Both the position numbers and the translations under genes were made by a program. A stretch of 23,333 bases of DNA from JANYJJ01 sp038241115 (GTDB lineage Bacteria; Pseudomonadota; Gammaproteobacteria; Burkholderiales; Burkholderiaceae_C): the NCBI GenBank assembly GCA_038241115.1, contig JBBRGA010000042.1, positions 1 through 23,333 on the forward strand, given 5' to 3'. The number at the start of each line of letters is the position of its first letter. Position 1 is the first letter of the stretch. This document shows positions 14,900 to 23,165 of this stretch, in pieces. The notes beneath the pieces were generated by a model, which saw nothing but the letters and a program-made list of their open reading frames with translations, had not been told where the DNA came from and ran no database searches.

Positions 14900-15017
14900 G
14901 CCTGAATTTCCGCTGATGTGTGCAAGCTCAACAACCCCGTGACAACCCCAACGACCAAGGGCTTTGTGCTGGTTAAGAATCGCGGCGCAGTAAAGCGCTG
15001 CTGTCTTTGGAGTTTGA
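14900..15017. promoter_or_regulatory. Divergent promoter region, atuA-like / livH
   Basis: This 118-base gap separates two multigene units of probably one catabolic locus, so a shared regulator could act here. It contains ACAACCCC repeated with CAACCCC at about 14929-14951. I see no strong dyad and no clear -35/-10 pair. GGAG at 15009-15012 serves the livH GTG start. No regulator gene is encoded in the window. Confidence 0.35.
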
Positions 15018-15893
15018 GTGCAATTTGTTCAGTTGGTCATCAGTGGCATAGCGCAGGGCTGCATTTACGGCCTGATCGCGCTGGGCTTCGTGTTGATTTA
15101 CAAAGCCACTGAAACCGTCAGCTTTGCCCAGGGCGAGTTGATGATGTTGGGCGCTTTTTGCGGCTTGGCCTGCATGACGTTTTTGGGTTTTCCGTTCTGG
15201 CTCTCGGTCCTGTCCAGCATCGCCGCCATGGCCGCATTCGGTGTGTTTCTGGAACGCCTTGTCATACGGCCAATTCTTGGACAGCCGGCTTTCTCGGTGG
15301 TCATGCTGACCATCGGCATCGGCTACGTGGCGCGTGGCCTCATCACGATGATTCCCGGCATAGGCACCGAAACGCACACATTGCCTGTTCCCTATAAAGA
15401 TCAAGTTTGGAACGTTGGCGGGTTGGTGCTCAACGTCGAGCAAATGGTGGTGATCGCCAGCACAGCGGTGTTGAGCGGCATCTTGTATCTGGTGTTCAGC
15501 CGCAGCAAGGTCGGCTTGGCCATGCAGGCGTCTTCGCAGAACCAGTTGGCTGCGTACTACATGGGCATCCCGGTAAAGCGGCTGAACGGTTTGGTGTGGG
15601 GTTTGGCCTCGGCAGTAGCAGCCATTGCGGGTTTGTTGCTCGCGCCTATTACTTTTGTGCACGCCAACATGGGCTTCATCGGATTGAAGGCATTTCCGGC
15701 CGCTGTGGTGGGGGGGTTCGGCAGCTTGCCAGGGGCGATCGTAGGTGGCTTGGTGATCGGCATCGTGGAATCGCTGTCCGGGTTTTACTTGCCCGATGGC
15801 TTCAAGGACATCGCGGCTTACGTGGTGGTTCTCATCATGTTGATGGTCAAGCCGAACGGCTTGTTTGGCGACAAATTGCGCAAGAAGGTTTGA
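15018..15893 (+). CDS. livH: Branched-chain amino acid-type ABC transporter permease (LivH family)
   Basis: Inner-membrane permease of a high-affinity HAAT (branched-chain amino acid/amide) ABC importer. The 291-residue protein has about eight hydrophobic segments. The signature GLIALGFVLIYKATETVSFAQGELMM is near the N-terminus, and a conserved AAVVGGFGSLPGAIVGGLVIG loop near the end contacts the ATPase. Start is GTG at 15018 after GGAG. First gene of a livH-livM-livG-livF unit that also holds an acyl-CoA ligase and a binding protein, so its true cargo may be an organic acid rather than an amino acid. Confidence 0.92.
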   Translation: MQFVQLVISGIAQGCIYGLIALGFVLIYKATETVSFAQGELMMLGAFCGLACMTFLGFPFWLSVLSSIAAMAAFGVFLERLVIRPILGQPAFSVVMLTIGIGYVARGLITMIPGIGTETHTLPVPYKDQVWNVGGLVLNVEQMVVIASTAVLSGILYLVFSRSKVGLAMQASSQNQLAAYYMGIPVKRLNGLVWGLASAVAAIAGLLLAPITFVHANMGFIGLKAFPAAVVGGFGSLPGAIVGGLVIGIVESLSGFYLPDGFKDIAAYVVVLIMLMVKPNGLFGDKLRKKV

Positions 15894-15930
15894 ACACCGC
15901 TTTGCCCACGCCCCTGCTCAAAAGAAATCC

Positions 15931-17007
15931 ATGAGATTCATTTTTAAAACCGACTATTCGCAAGACCTGCGCTTGGCCAAGCACGGCGGGCATGTGTTTT
16001 GGTATTCGCTGCTGTTGCTGGTGCTGTTGGGCGCTCCTTTTATCGTGTCGGAGTACTGGCTGGCGCAGGTCACCTTCATCCTGATTTATTCCATCGTCGG
16101 GCTTGGCCTGATGTTGTTGGCTGGTTTTACCGGCTTGTTCTCGCTGGGCCATGCGGCCTTCCTGGGCGTCGGCGCTTACACGCAGGCGGTGCTCACGGGT
16201 ATGGGCGTGCCGTTTCCGTTTGCTCTGGTTTGTGCGGGCGGGTTGTCGGCCGCAGTCGGCATCGTGGTGGGCCTGCCAGCGCTGCGTGTGAAAGGCATTT
16301 ATTTGGGCATGGCCACACTGTCGTTTGGCTTCATCGTCGAAGAAATTTTTGCGCGCTGGGAAAAAGTGACGGGTGGCAATGCGGGCATCCACATCAAAGC
16401 GCCTGACCTCTTTGGTTTCAAGGCTGACTCCGGCAATTCGTTTTACTGGCTTTGTTTGGTCATCACGGTGGCATGTACCTTTGTCATCATGAACTTGCTT
16501 CGCTCACCCACCGGGCGCGCATTTGTGGCGATACGCGACTCCGAGGTGTCGGCGCAAAGCATGGGTATCAACTTGGCGCGCTACAAGAGCATGTCGTTCG
16601 CCATTTCGGCGGCGCTGGCTGGGATAGGCGGTGCGCTGTACGCGCACAAACTGCAATTCATTTCGCCCGACCAATTCAGCATCCTTCAATCCATCGATCT
16701 GTTGCTGATGGTGGTGGTGGGCGGCGTGGGCTCCATACACGGGGCATTTTTTGGTGCAATCTTTTTGATCACGATGCCGCAACTGATCGCTGGCGTGAAG
16801 GACTATTTGCCCGCCATCATTGGTCAAGCGCCCGGCCTGCAGGGCTTTGTGTATGGCGCGGTGTTGATCGCGTTTGTATTGTTCGAACCGCTGGGTTTGT
16901 ACGGCCGGTGGTTGAAAGTGCGAACCTATCTGCAGCTTTTCCCGTTTTACCGCGAAGGCATGTTCAAGCGGCAGAAGAGCTTCCAAAAATCGGACCGCTT
17001 GAAATGA
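15931..17007 (+). CDS. livM: Branched-chain amino acid-type ABC transporter permease (LivM family)
   Basis: Second permease of the importer, 358 residues from the ATG at 15931. That start gives MRFIFKTDYSQDLRL, a normal LivM N-terminus; the frame is open further upstream into livH but without support. Conserved LivM blocks include GLGLMLLAGFTGLFSLGHAAF, LRVKGIYLGMATLSFG and the EAA-like loop VVVGGVGSIHGAFFGAIF. About nine hydrophobic segments. The gap from livH is 37 bases, and the stop overlaps the livG start (ATGA). The basic tail (KRQKSFQKSDRLK) is cytoplasmic. Confidence 0.92.
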   Translation: MRFIFKTDYSQDLRLAKHGGHVFWYSLLLLVLLGAPFIVSEYWLAQVTFILIYSIVGLGLMLLAGFTGLFSLGHAAFLGVGAYTQAVLTGMGVPFPFALVCAGGLSAAVGIVVGLPALRVKGIYLGMATLSFGFIVEEIFARWEKVTGGNAGIHIKAPDLFGFKADSGNSFYWLCLVITVACTFVIMNLLRSPTGRAFVAIRDSEVSAQSMGINLARYKSMSFAISAALAGIGGALYAHKLQFISPDQFSILQSIDLLLMVVVGGVGSIHGAFFGAIFLITMPQLIAGVKDYLPAIIGQAPGLQGFVYGAVLIAFVLFEPLGLYGRWLKVRTYLQLFPFYREGMFKRQKSFQKSDRLK

Positions 17008-17837
17008 GTACTTCGGTTTCTTCCCCTACAAAGGCGGCTGGCGAGGTGCTGCTGACCGCGTCGCAACTCAGCATGCGATTTGGCGGCGTGCTGGCGGTCA
17101 ACGGTGTGAGCTTTGACGTGAAGCGGGGCGAGGTGTTCACCCTGATCGGCCCCAACGGCGCTGGGAAAACCACGGTGTTCAACCTCATCAGCCGCTTGTA
17201 TACGCCCACCACCGGTGAAATCAGTTTTGAAGGGCGCAAATTGTCGGAATTGGCACCGCACGAGGTGGCTGGTTTGGGCATTGCTCGCACCTTCCAGAAT
17301 ATCGAGTTGTTTGAGCACGCCAGCGTGTTGCAAAACCTGCTGATAGGACGTCACACGCACCGCCAGAGCAATGTGTTCAGCGACATCTTCTTCACCGGGA
17401 GCGTGCGCCGCGCTGAATTGGAAGCACGCGAAAAAGTGGAGCAAGTCATTGAGTTGCTCGACCTTCAACACCACCGGGATTCCATGGTGGCGGGTTTGCC
17501 TTATGGCGTACGAAAAGTGGTGGAACTGGCGCGCGCGCTGTCGACCGAACCCAAGTTGCTGCTGTTGGACGAGCCGTCTTCGGGCTTGAACGTCGAAGAG
17601 ACCGACGACATGGCGTTTTGGATACGTGATATTCAGCAAGAGTTGGGCGTGACGGTTCTGATGGTGGAACACGACATGAGTTTGGTCTCCAAAGTGTCCG
17701 ACCGCGTGCTGGCCATGAATCAGGGCGAGATGTTGGCCCTGGGCACACCCCGCGAAGTGCAAACGCATCCCGGCGTGATCGAGGCTTACCTGGGCTCCAT
17801 CGACGACGTGTCGAGCCTTCGCAGGAAGACGGCATGA
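17004..17837 (+). CDS. livG: ABC transporter ATP-binding protein (LivG family)
   Basis: One of the two ATPases of the importer, 277 residues. Walker A GPNGAGKT at residues 49-56, Q-loop at Gln98 (RTFQNIELF), the LivG-type signature LPYGVRK at 165-171 in place of LSGGQ, Walker B LLLLDEP from 185, and the switch histidine in MVEHDM. The short C-terminal extension ending YLGSIDD is typical of LivG. The start was placed at 17004 because it overlaps the livM stop and gives a proper N-terminus. The frame is open further upstream within livM, but that sequence is out-of-frame livM. Confidence 0.93.
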   Translation: MSTSVSSPTKAAGEVLLTASQLSMRFGGVLAVNGVSFDVKRGEVFTLIGPNGAGKTTVFNLISRLYTPTTGEISFEGRKLSELAPHEVAGLGIARTFQNIELFEHASVLQNLLIGRHTHRQSNVFSDIFFTGSVRRAELEAREKVEQVIELLDLQHHRDSMVAGLPYGVRKVVELARALSTEPKLLLLDEPSSGLNVEETDDMAFWIRDIQQELGVTVLMVEHDMSLVSKVSDRVLAMNQGEMLALGTPREVQTHPGVIEAYLGSIDDVSSLRRKTA

Positions 17838-18655
17838 GCGCCCTCGTTGTGGACATTGCCGGAGTTGCCGCAGGCGTCAACTCGGGCGACGTGATGTTGA
17901 AATTGCTTAACGTCGAAAGTGCGTACGGCCCGATTCGTGCCATCCGGGGAGTGAGTCTGCAGGTGCGCAAGGGAGAAATTTCAACCGTGCTGGGTTCCAA
18001 CGGCGCGGGCAAAAGCACCATCCTTAAAACCATCAGCGGCATCATCGATCCGCGCAAAGGCAGCATCGAATTCAATGGCTCAGACATCACCGCGCGCGAC
18101 CCCGCGGTCATTGTTCAGTCCGGTTTGAGCCACGTTCCTGAAGGCCGCGAAGTGTTCCCGTTGCTGTCGGTGCGCGACAACTTGATGATGGGCGCCTACA
18201 CGCGCAAAGACCGCGACGGCGTGGCTCGGGACATGGAAACCGTGTTTGGCTACTTCCCTATCCTGCGCGAACGCGCATCGCAAGACGCCGGTTTACTTTC
18301 GGGCGGGCAGCAGCAAATGTTGGCCATTTCGCGCGCCCTGATGGCCGCGCCTCAGTTGATTTTGTTGGACGAGCCCAGCTTGGGCTTGAGCCCCAAACTG
18401 ACCAAAGAAATTTTTGAGATCGTGGTGCGCATCAACCGCGAGCGCGGTACGACGATCTTGTTGGTTGAACAAAACGCCAACATGGCGCTGAACGCATCGG
18501 ACTACGGCTACGTGCTGGAAAACGGCCGAATCGTCATGGAAGACCGCTGCGATGTGCTGCGCGAAAAAGACGACATCAAAGAGTTCTATCTCGGCATGAA
18601 AGAAGAAGGCGTTCGCGGTGAGCGGCGCTGGAAAAAGAAAAAGAATTGGCGGTGA
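17834..18655 (+). CDS. livF: ABC transporter ATP-binding protein (LivF family)
   Basis: Second ATPase, 273 residues from the ATG that overlaps the livG stop. A start at 17894 (MLKLLNVESAYG) would give the usual short LivF N-terminus and is a real alternative. Walker A GSNGAGKS at residues 54-61, the LivF-specific SHVPEGREVFPLLSV, signature LSGGQQQ at 155-161, Walker B LILLDEP from 175, and LLVEQNANMAL with the LivF glutamine in place of the switch histidine. The C-terminus ends with an unusual basic stretch (RRWKKKKNWR) not typical of LivF. Confidence 0.93.
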   Translation: MSALVVDIAGVAAGVNSGDVMLKLLNVESAYGPIRAIRGVSLQVRKGEISTVLGSNGAGKSTILKTISGIIDPRKGSIEFNGSDITARDPAVIVQSGLSHVPEGREVFPLLSVRDNLMMGAYTRKDRDGVARDMETVFGYFPILRERASQDAGLLSGGQQQMLAISRALMAAPQLILLDEPSLGLSPKLTKEIFEIVVRINRERGTTILLVEQNANMALNASDYGYVLENGRIVMEDRCDVLREKDDIKEFYLGMKEEGVRGERRWKKKKNWR

Positions 18656-18659
18656 CGCG

Positions 18660-18740
18660 ATGAAAACGGCCTTCAAAGATTTGCAGGCGTTCCCCTCGGG
18701 GGAGCGTTTGGTGCGCTCGGCGAGCGAGGGGCGCGCATGA
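18660..18740 (+). CDS. Possible 26-codon leader ORF between livF and the ligase gene
   Basis: An ATG four bases after the livF stop opens MKTAFKDLQAFPSGERLVRSASEGRA, whose TGA overlaps the ligase ATG (ATGA). It follows the same overlap style as the liv genes and could pass ribosomes to the ligase, which has no ribosome site of its own. Half of it is also an inverted repeat, so the open frame may be chance. I recognise no family. Confidence 0.3.
   Translation: MKTAFKDLQAFPSGERLVRSASEGRA
18692..18731. repeat. Two-part inverted repeat before the ligase start
   Basis: CCCCTCG (18692-18698) pairs with CGAGGGG (18725-18731), and inside it GAGCG (18702-18706) pairs with CGCTC (18714-18718) around TTTGGTG. 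It covers the place where a ribosome site would be for the ligase ATG at 18737. It resembles palindromic GC-rich intergenic elements that are repeated in Burkholderiales genomes; whether it is one needs a genome-wide search. Confidence 0.55.
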
Positions 18741-20593
18741 GCAATTTATGGGACCTCGAGCATCTGAAGCCAAGTTCGGACATTGCCGTCTCAGGTGACA
18801 CCATGGCCGCTGTGTTTTGGAACGGTGTAAAGAAGCGCGGCGACGGTGTTTTCATGCGTCAAAAAGCGCTGGGAATTTGGCGCAGTTGGACCTGGAACCA
18901 GACCGGTGACGCTGTCAGCGAAATTGCCCACGGCCTGATGGCACTCGACTTCAAAGCAGGCGAATGCGCCTCCATTTTGGCCAACACCGTCATCGAATGG
19001 GTACTGGCCGACGTAGCGGTGATGAGCGTTGGAGGCGTTTCCAACGGCATTTATCCAACCGATGCGTCCAGCCAGGTTCACTACCTTTGCGAAGACTCGC
19101 GCACAGTGGTTTTGTTTGTCGAAGATGAAGAGCAACTGGACAAGGCGCTTTCGGTGCGCGATCGGCTGCCGCTTTTGCGCAAGATTGTTGTGATCAATAT
19201 GGACGGCTTGCGTGATCTGCGAGACCCCAACGTCATCAGCTTGAAGACACTGCGCGAAATGGGCCGCGTCCACGCCGTGCAGCATCCCGGCGAACTGCAA
19301 GCGCGTGTGGATGCCTGCAAACCTGACGATCTGGCCATCTTGGTTTACACGTCAGGTACCACTGGCAAACCCAAAGGCGCCATGCACAGCCACCGGGGAT
19401 TGGTTTATGCGGTTCGCGGCTACAAGAGCATCACGCCGCAAGACGAGCGTGATGAGCGCATGTGCTTCTTGCCGCTGTGCCACATCGCAGAGCGCTTGGG
19501 CGGCGAGTTTTTTTCCATCTACTGCGGCGCCAAACTGAACTTTGTCGAGAACCCCGAAACCGTGCCGGAGAACGTGCGCGAGATTGCGCCCACGGTGTTT
19601 ACCGCTGTGCCGCGCGTTTGGGAAAAGTTCTATTCGGGCGTGGCGATCAGCTTGCGCGAAGCCAGCAAACTTCAACAATTGGCCTACGGCTGGTCGATTG
19701 GTGTGGGCACACGAATAGCCGACTTGGTGCTGGCAGGCCAGCCGGTTAGCAGTTTGCTGAAGCTGCAATTCCGCCTTGCGCGCGTGTTGGCGCTGGACAA
19801 CGTGCGCAAAATGATAGGCATCCACAACGCGCGTTTTTGTGTGACTGGTGCAGCGCCCATCTCGCCTGATTTGGTGAAGTGGTATCTGGCGCTTGGCGTG
19901 CCCATGCTGGAGGTTTGGGGCATGACCGAGACCTGCGGCGCGGCCACTTATACGCCGCCTGGAGGCATACAACCCGGCTTTATTGGACTGGCTTGCCCGT
20001 ACAACGAAGTCAAAGTCGATGCAGTGACCGGTGAGCTGATGGTGCGTGGTGCCAATGTGTTCATGGGCTATTTGAACCAGCCTGAAAAAACGGCCGAAGC
20101 CATCAACGCTGAAGGTTGGTTGCACACTGGTGACGTGGGCTCGGTGGACGCTCGCGGTTATTTCAAAATCACAGACCGCATGAAGGACATCATCATCACG
20201 GCGGGTGGCAAGAACATCACGCCGAGCGAGCTGGAAAACGATCTGAAGTTCTCGCCTTACATCACCGACGCCGTGGTGATTGGAGACAAGCGGCCCTATT
20301 TGACGGTGATCGTGATGGTCGACCAAGAGAACGTCGAGAAATTTGCCCAGGACAACGATGTGCCGTTTTCCAACTACCTCAGTCTGACGCGCGCACCCGA
20401 AGTTCAAGCCCTGATTCAAGCCGAGCTGGACCGCGTGAACAAAAAATTTGCGCGCGTTGAACAAATCAAGAAGTTTTTCTTGCTGGAAACGCAACTCAGC
20501 GCAGAAGATGAAGAACTCACTCCGACCATGAAGCTCAAACGCAAGCTGGTGGAGAAAAAGTATGCCGACAAGATCAATGCTCTATATGCCTGA
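18737..20593 (+). CDS. AMP-dependent acyl-CoA synthetase, long-chain fatty-acid ligase type
   Basis: Activates a carboxylic acid to its CoA ester with ATP, in the cytoplasm. The 618-residue protein belongs to the FadD15/COG1022 branch. Adenylation motif YTSGTTGKPKG is at residues 204-214. PLCHIAERLGGEF and VWGMTETCGAA follow, then the motor-hinge block LHTGDVGSVDARGYFKITDR and MKDIIITAGGKNITPSE. The tail LTPTMKLKRKLVEKKY supplies the C-terminal lysine. Such ligases recur inside liv-type transporter operons of beta-proteobacteria, where they probably act on the imported acid. Chain length and substrate are unknown. No ribosome site lies before the ATG, which sits in a GC-rich inverted repeat. 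Confidence 0.9.
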   Translation: MSNLWDLEHLKPSSDIAVSGDTMAAVFWNGVKKRGDGVFMRQKALGIWRSWTWNQTGDAVSEIAHGLMALDFKAGECASILANTVIEWVLADVAVMSVGGVSNGIYPTDASSQVHYLCEDSRTVVLFVEDEEQLDKALSVRDRLPLLRKIVVINMDGLRDLRDPNVISLKTLREMGRVHAVQHPGELQARVDACKPDDLAILVYTSGTTGKPKGAMHSHRGLVYAVRGYKSITPQDERDERMCFLPLCHIAERLGGEFFSIYCGAKLNFVENPETVPENVREIAPTVFTAVPRVWEKFYSGVAISLREASKLQQLAYGWSIGVGTRIADLVLAGQPVSSLLKLQFRLARVLALDNVRKMIGIHNARFCVTGAAPISPDLVKWYLALGVPMLEVWGMTETCGAATYTPPGGIQPGFIGLACPYNEVKVDAVTGELMVRGANVFMGYLNQPEKTAEAINAEGWLHTGDVGSVDARGYFKITDRMKDIIITAGGKNITPSELENDLKFSPYITDAVVIGDKRPYLTVIVMVDQENVEKFAQDNDVPFSNYLSLTRAPEVQALIQAELDRVNKKFARVEQIKKFFLLETQLSAEDEELTPTMKLKRKLVEKKYADKINALYA

Positions 20594-20714
20594 TTCGGCT
20601 AGCACGCCGCGCTAAATAAATGGCCGTACTCGCGTAAACCATCGGTTCTTTTGTGATTCGTAAATCGTTAAGCAAGTGTGCGTCGAGCACCCGTTCCAAC
20701 CCAAGGAGACATTC
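20594..20714 (+). promoter_or_regulatory. Gap before the binding-protein gene, possible own promoter
   Basis: The 121 bases are AT-richer than their surroundings (for example CGCTAAATAAATGG and CGTAAATCGTTAAG), unlike the tight overlaps elsewhere in the operon. Binding proteins are often made in excess from a separate promoter. I cannot name the boxes. AAGGAG at 20703-20708 fixes the following start. Confidence 0.3.
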
Positions 20715-21899
20715 ATGAAATTCAAAACCGTTGCCGCCACGCTGACCGCGCTGGCTGCAGTCGCCACATCATTCGCCGCCGTGGCGCAATCCAAGGCACC
20801 TACGCAGGGCGTTGCCAAAGACGAGCTGACGATAGGCAGCATTCAGGACTTGTCGGGCCCGCTGGCCGGTTTCGGCAAGCAAATTCGCCTCGGCATGATG
20901 CTGCGCGTTGACGAGATCAACGAGCAGGGCGGCGTCAACGGTCGCAAGGTCAAGTTGCTGGTGGAAGACTCTGGCTACGACCCCAAGAAGGCCGTATTGG
21001 CTGCGCAAAAGCTCGTGAACCAAGACAAGATTTTTGCCATGGTGGCTCACCTGGGAACGGCACAAAACAATGCCGCCATGCCGGTGCAGTTTGACAAGAA
21101 CGTGATCAATTTCTTCCCGGTCACGGCTGCACGTGAAATGTACGAGCCCTTTAATCGCTTGAAGTACGCTTTTGCGGCCACCTACTTTGACCAAATGCGC
21201 AACACCTTGCCGACTTTGATCAAAGAGAAAAAAGTCACCAAGGTCTGCACGATTTATCAAGACGATGAATTCGGTTTGGAGGTTTTGCGCGGTGCTGAAG
21301 CAGGCCTCAAAACCATCAACATGGACTTCGTTGAGAAGACCTCGTACAAGCGCGGAGCGACCGACTTTTCATCGCAAGTGGCGCGCATGAAGGCGGCCGG
21401 CTGCGAGATGGTGGTGCTGGGCACCATCATTCGCGAAACCATCGGCACCATCGGCGAGTCGCGCAAAACTGGTTTCAACCCGGTGTTCTTTGGCTCCAGC
21501 GCTGCCTACACCGACCTGATTCACAAATTGGGCGGCAAAGCCATGGACGGCCTGTACGCCACCATGACCGTGCAGAACCCTTACCTCGATGACGCGTCGA
21601 AAAATGTCAGCTTCTGGGCCAACAAGTACAAGACCAAGTTCAATGAGGATCCAACAGTGTTCTCGGTCTACGGTTACAACGCGATTGACACTTTTTTGCG
21701 CGCCAGCCAAAAGGCCGGTCCAAGCCTGACCACCGACAGTTTCATCAAAGCGATGGACACCATGACCATTGACGCCGACATGTTCGGCAGCGCTCCGGCT
21801 GTGTTCTCGCCCACAAAGCGTCTGGGCAGCGACGCATCGCGCATGTCGCAAATTCAGGAGGGCCGCTGGAAAGTGGTGGCGGACTACCCGAAAAAGTAA
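20715..21899 (+). CDS. Periplasmic substrate-binding protein of the liv-type ABC importer
   Basis: A 394-residue type I periplasmic binding protein (Peripla_BP_6 family). Signal peptide is residues 1-25 (MKFKTVAATLTALAAVATSF..., cleaved after AVAQ or nearby). The core starts ELTIGSIQDLSGPLAGFGKQIRLG and has the family blocks VNGRKVKLLVEDSGYDP, FAMVAHLGTAQNNAAMPV and CTIYQDDEFGLEVLRGAE. Start at 20715 is set by AAGGAG. It is last in the operon, before a strong terminator. Its ligand is unknown. The neighbouring ligase suggests an organic acid rather than leucine. Relatives are commonly annotated simply as branched-chain amino acid binding proteins. Confidence 0.92.
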   Translation: MKFKTVAATLTALAAVATSFAAVAQSKAPTQGVAKDELTIGSIQDLSGPLAGFGKQIRLGMMLRVDEINEQGGVNGRKVKLLVEDSGYDPKKAVLAAQKLVNQDKIFAMVAHLGTAQNNAAMPVQFDKNVINFFPVTAAREMYEPFNRLKYAFAATYFDQMRNTLPTLIKEKKVTKVCTIYQDDEFGLEVLRGAEAGLKTINMDFVEKTSYKRGATDFSSQVARMKAAGCEMVVLGTIIRETIGTIGESRKTGFNPVFFGSSAAYTDLIHKLGGKAMDGLYATMTVQNPYLDDASKNVSFWANKYKTKFNEDPTVFSVYGYNAIDTFLRASQKAGPSLTTDSFIKAMDTMTIDADMFGSAPAVFSPTKRLGSDASRMSQIQEGRWKVVADYPKK

Positions 21900-21947
21900 G
21901 CTTCTCAGGTGGAGCGGGCGGGCGGTTTTTCCGATCACGTCGCTTGA

Positions 21948-21986
21948 AATAAAAAAAGCCACTGCTTCTGCAGTGGCTTTTTTATT
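21948..21986. terminator. Strong bidirectional intrinsic terminator
   Basis: GCCACTGC (21958-21965) pairs with GCAGTGGC (21970-21977) around TTCT, with A7 on the left and T6 on the right. Both strands therefore have a GC stem followed by a T-run. It ends the liv-ligase-binding protein unit and, from the other side, the acyl-CoA dehydrogenase unit. Confidence 0.95.
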
Positions 21987-22019
21987 GCTCGGTTGTGCCG
22001 TCGCGAATGTTCTAAAAGC

Positions 22020-23165
22020 TTAAATCCCCAATTGCTTCGCGGCCAGTTCTTTCATGATTTCCTCGGCTCCGCCGCCAATCATCATGACCTTGACTTCGCG
22101 GTAGATCCGTTCACTGACGGTGCCGCGCATGTAGCCCATGCCGCCCAAAATTTGCACGGCTTGGTCTGCGCACCACTGCATGGTCTGGGTGGCGTGGTTT
22201 TTCAGCAAGCAGACTTGTGCAACCCACTCTGAGGACGACTCGTCCACGTCAGCGCGCTCGCCCAGCGCATCTGTCCAGGCCTGCGTTGAAGCGATGCGCA
22301 TGTGCATGTCCATCAGTTTGTGCCGTATGACTTGGCGCTCGATCAGCGGCGCGCCGAAGGTGTTGCGCTGACGCGCCCAACTCAGAGCTTCCACAAAACA
22401 AGCCTGCGCAAAACCCAGCGCGGCGGCCGACATCACCAGCCGCTCACCGTTGAAATTGCCCATGATGTATTTAAAGCCTGCTCCTTCTTCGCCGATCAAA
22501 TTGGCTGCGGGAACACGTACCTGATTGAAGTGGATTTGCGCGGTGTCCGAGCAATGCCAGCCCATTTTTTTCAAGGCACTTCGCTCGACGCCAGCAGCAT
22601 CGGTTGGCACCAGCAGCAGCGAAACACCTCGCGCACCAGCTTCACCCGTGCGCACCGCAAGCGTTAAAAAATCGGCGCGCATTCCTGAAGTGATGAAGGT
22701 CTTTTCTCCGTTGACGACGTACTCATTGCCTTGGCGGTGCGCCGTGGTTTTAAGCCGCGCCACGTCAGAACCACCGCTGGGTTCCGTGATGGCCAGTGCC
22801 GCGATTTTCTCGCCGCGCAGCGCCTGTGGAATCACGCGATGCTGAAGCTCCGAGCTGCCATGCGCCAGAACCGGTGGAAGCCCGATGTTGTGTGAAAAGA
22901 GCGAGGCCAAAACGCCGCCGCTGGCTCCCACGCGCGAGATGGTTTGCGCGCAGGCCAGTCTCAGCAGCCAAGGCGCAGGCGTTCCGCCCAGGGCTTCCGG
23001 GTAGCCCATGCCCAGCAATCCGAGCTCAGCGGTTTGCGCGTAAAGACGACGAGGGAACTCGCCCACGTCGTCCCACGCGGTCACGTTTGGCGCGATTTCG
23101 GCTTGGGCGAAGCGCTCGACGGTGGCGATCAGGGCGCTGCGTTGTTCGAAGAGTTCTGCGTTCAT
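22020..23165 (-). CDS. Acyl-CoA dehydrogenase, IVD/LCAD-like catalytic layout
   Basis: FAD enzyme that makes the 2,3-enoyl-CoA from an acyl-CoA, 381 residues. Family blocks: ITEPSGGSDVARL (residues 126-138, flavin and substrate contacts), GEKTFITSG, RQRNTFG (265-271), and QILGGMGYMRG (338-348). At the usual catalytic position (YEGT in medium-chain enzymes) it has MIGGGAEEIM, with Gly instead of Glu. Glu241 in NGERLVMSAAALG aligns with the catalytic glutamate of isovaleryl-CoA and long-chain dehydrogenases. This suggests a branched or bulky acyl substrate, for example isovaleryl- or citronellyl-CoA (inference). The start overlaps the stop of the upstream carboxylase gene by ATGA, so the two are coupled. 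Confidence 0.9.
   Translation of the reverse strand: MNAELFEQRSALIATVERFAQAEIAPNVTAWDDVGEFPRRLYAQTAELGLLGMGYPEALGGTPAPWLLRLACAQTISRVGASGGVLASLFSHNIGLPPVLAHGSSELQHRVIPQALRGEKIAALAITEPSGGSDVARLKTTAHRQGNEYVVNGEKTFITSGMRADFLTLAVRTGEAGARGVSLLLVPTDAAGVERSALKKMGWHCSDTAQIHFNQVRVPAANLIGEEGAGFKYIMGNFNGERLVMSAAALGFAQACFVEALSWARQRNTFGAPLIERQVIRHKLMDMHMRIASTQAWTDALGERADVDESSSEWVAQVCLLKNHATQTMQWCADQAVQILGGMGYMRGTVSERIYREVKVMMIGGGAEEIMKELAAKQLGI

Noticed and set aside
19352..20494. 380-codon open frame antisense to the ligase gene
   Set aside because: Same shadow effect. The translation has no recognisable domain, and the plus-strand ligase is intact throughout.
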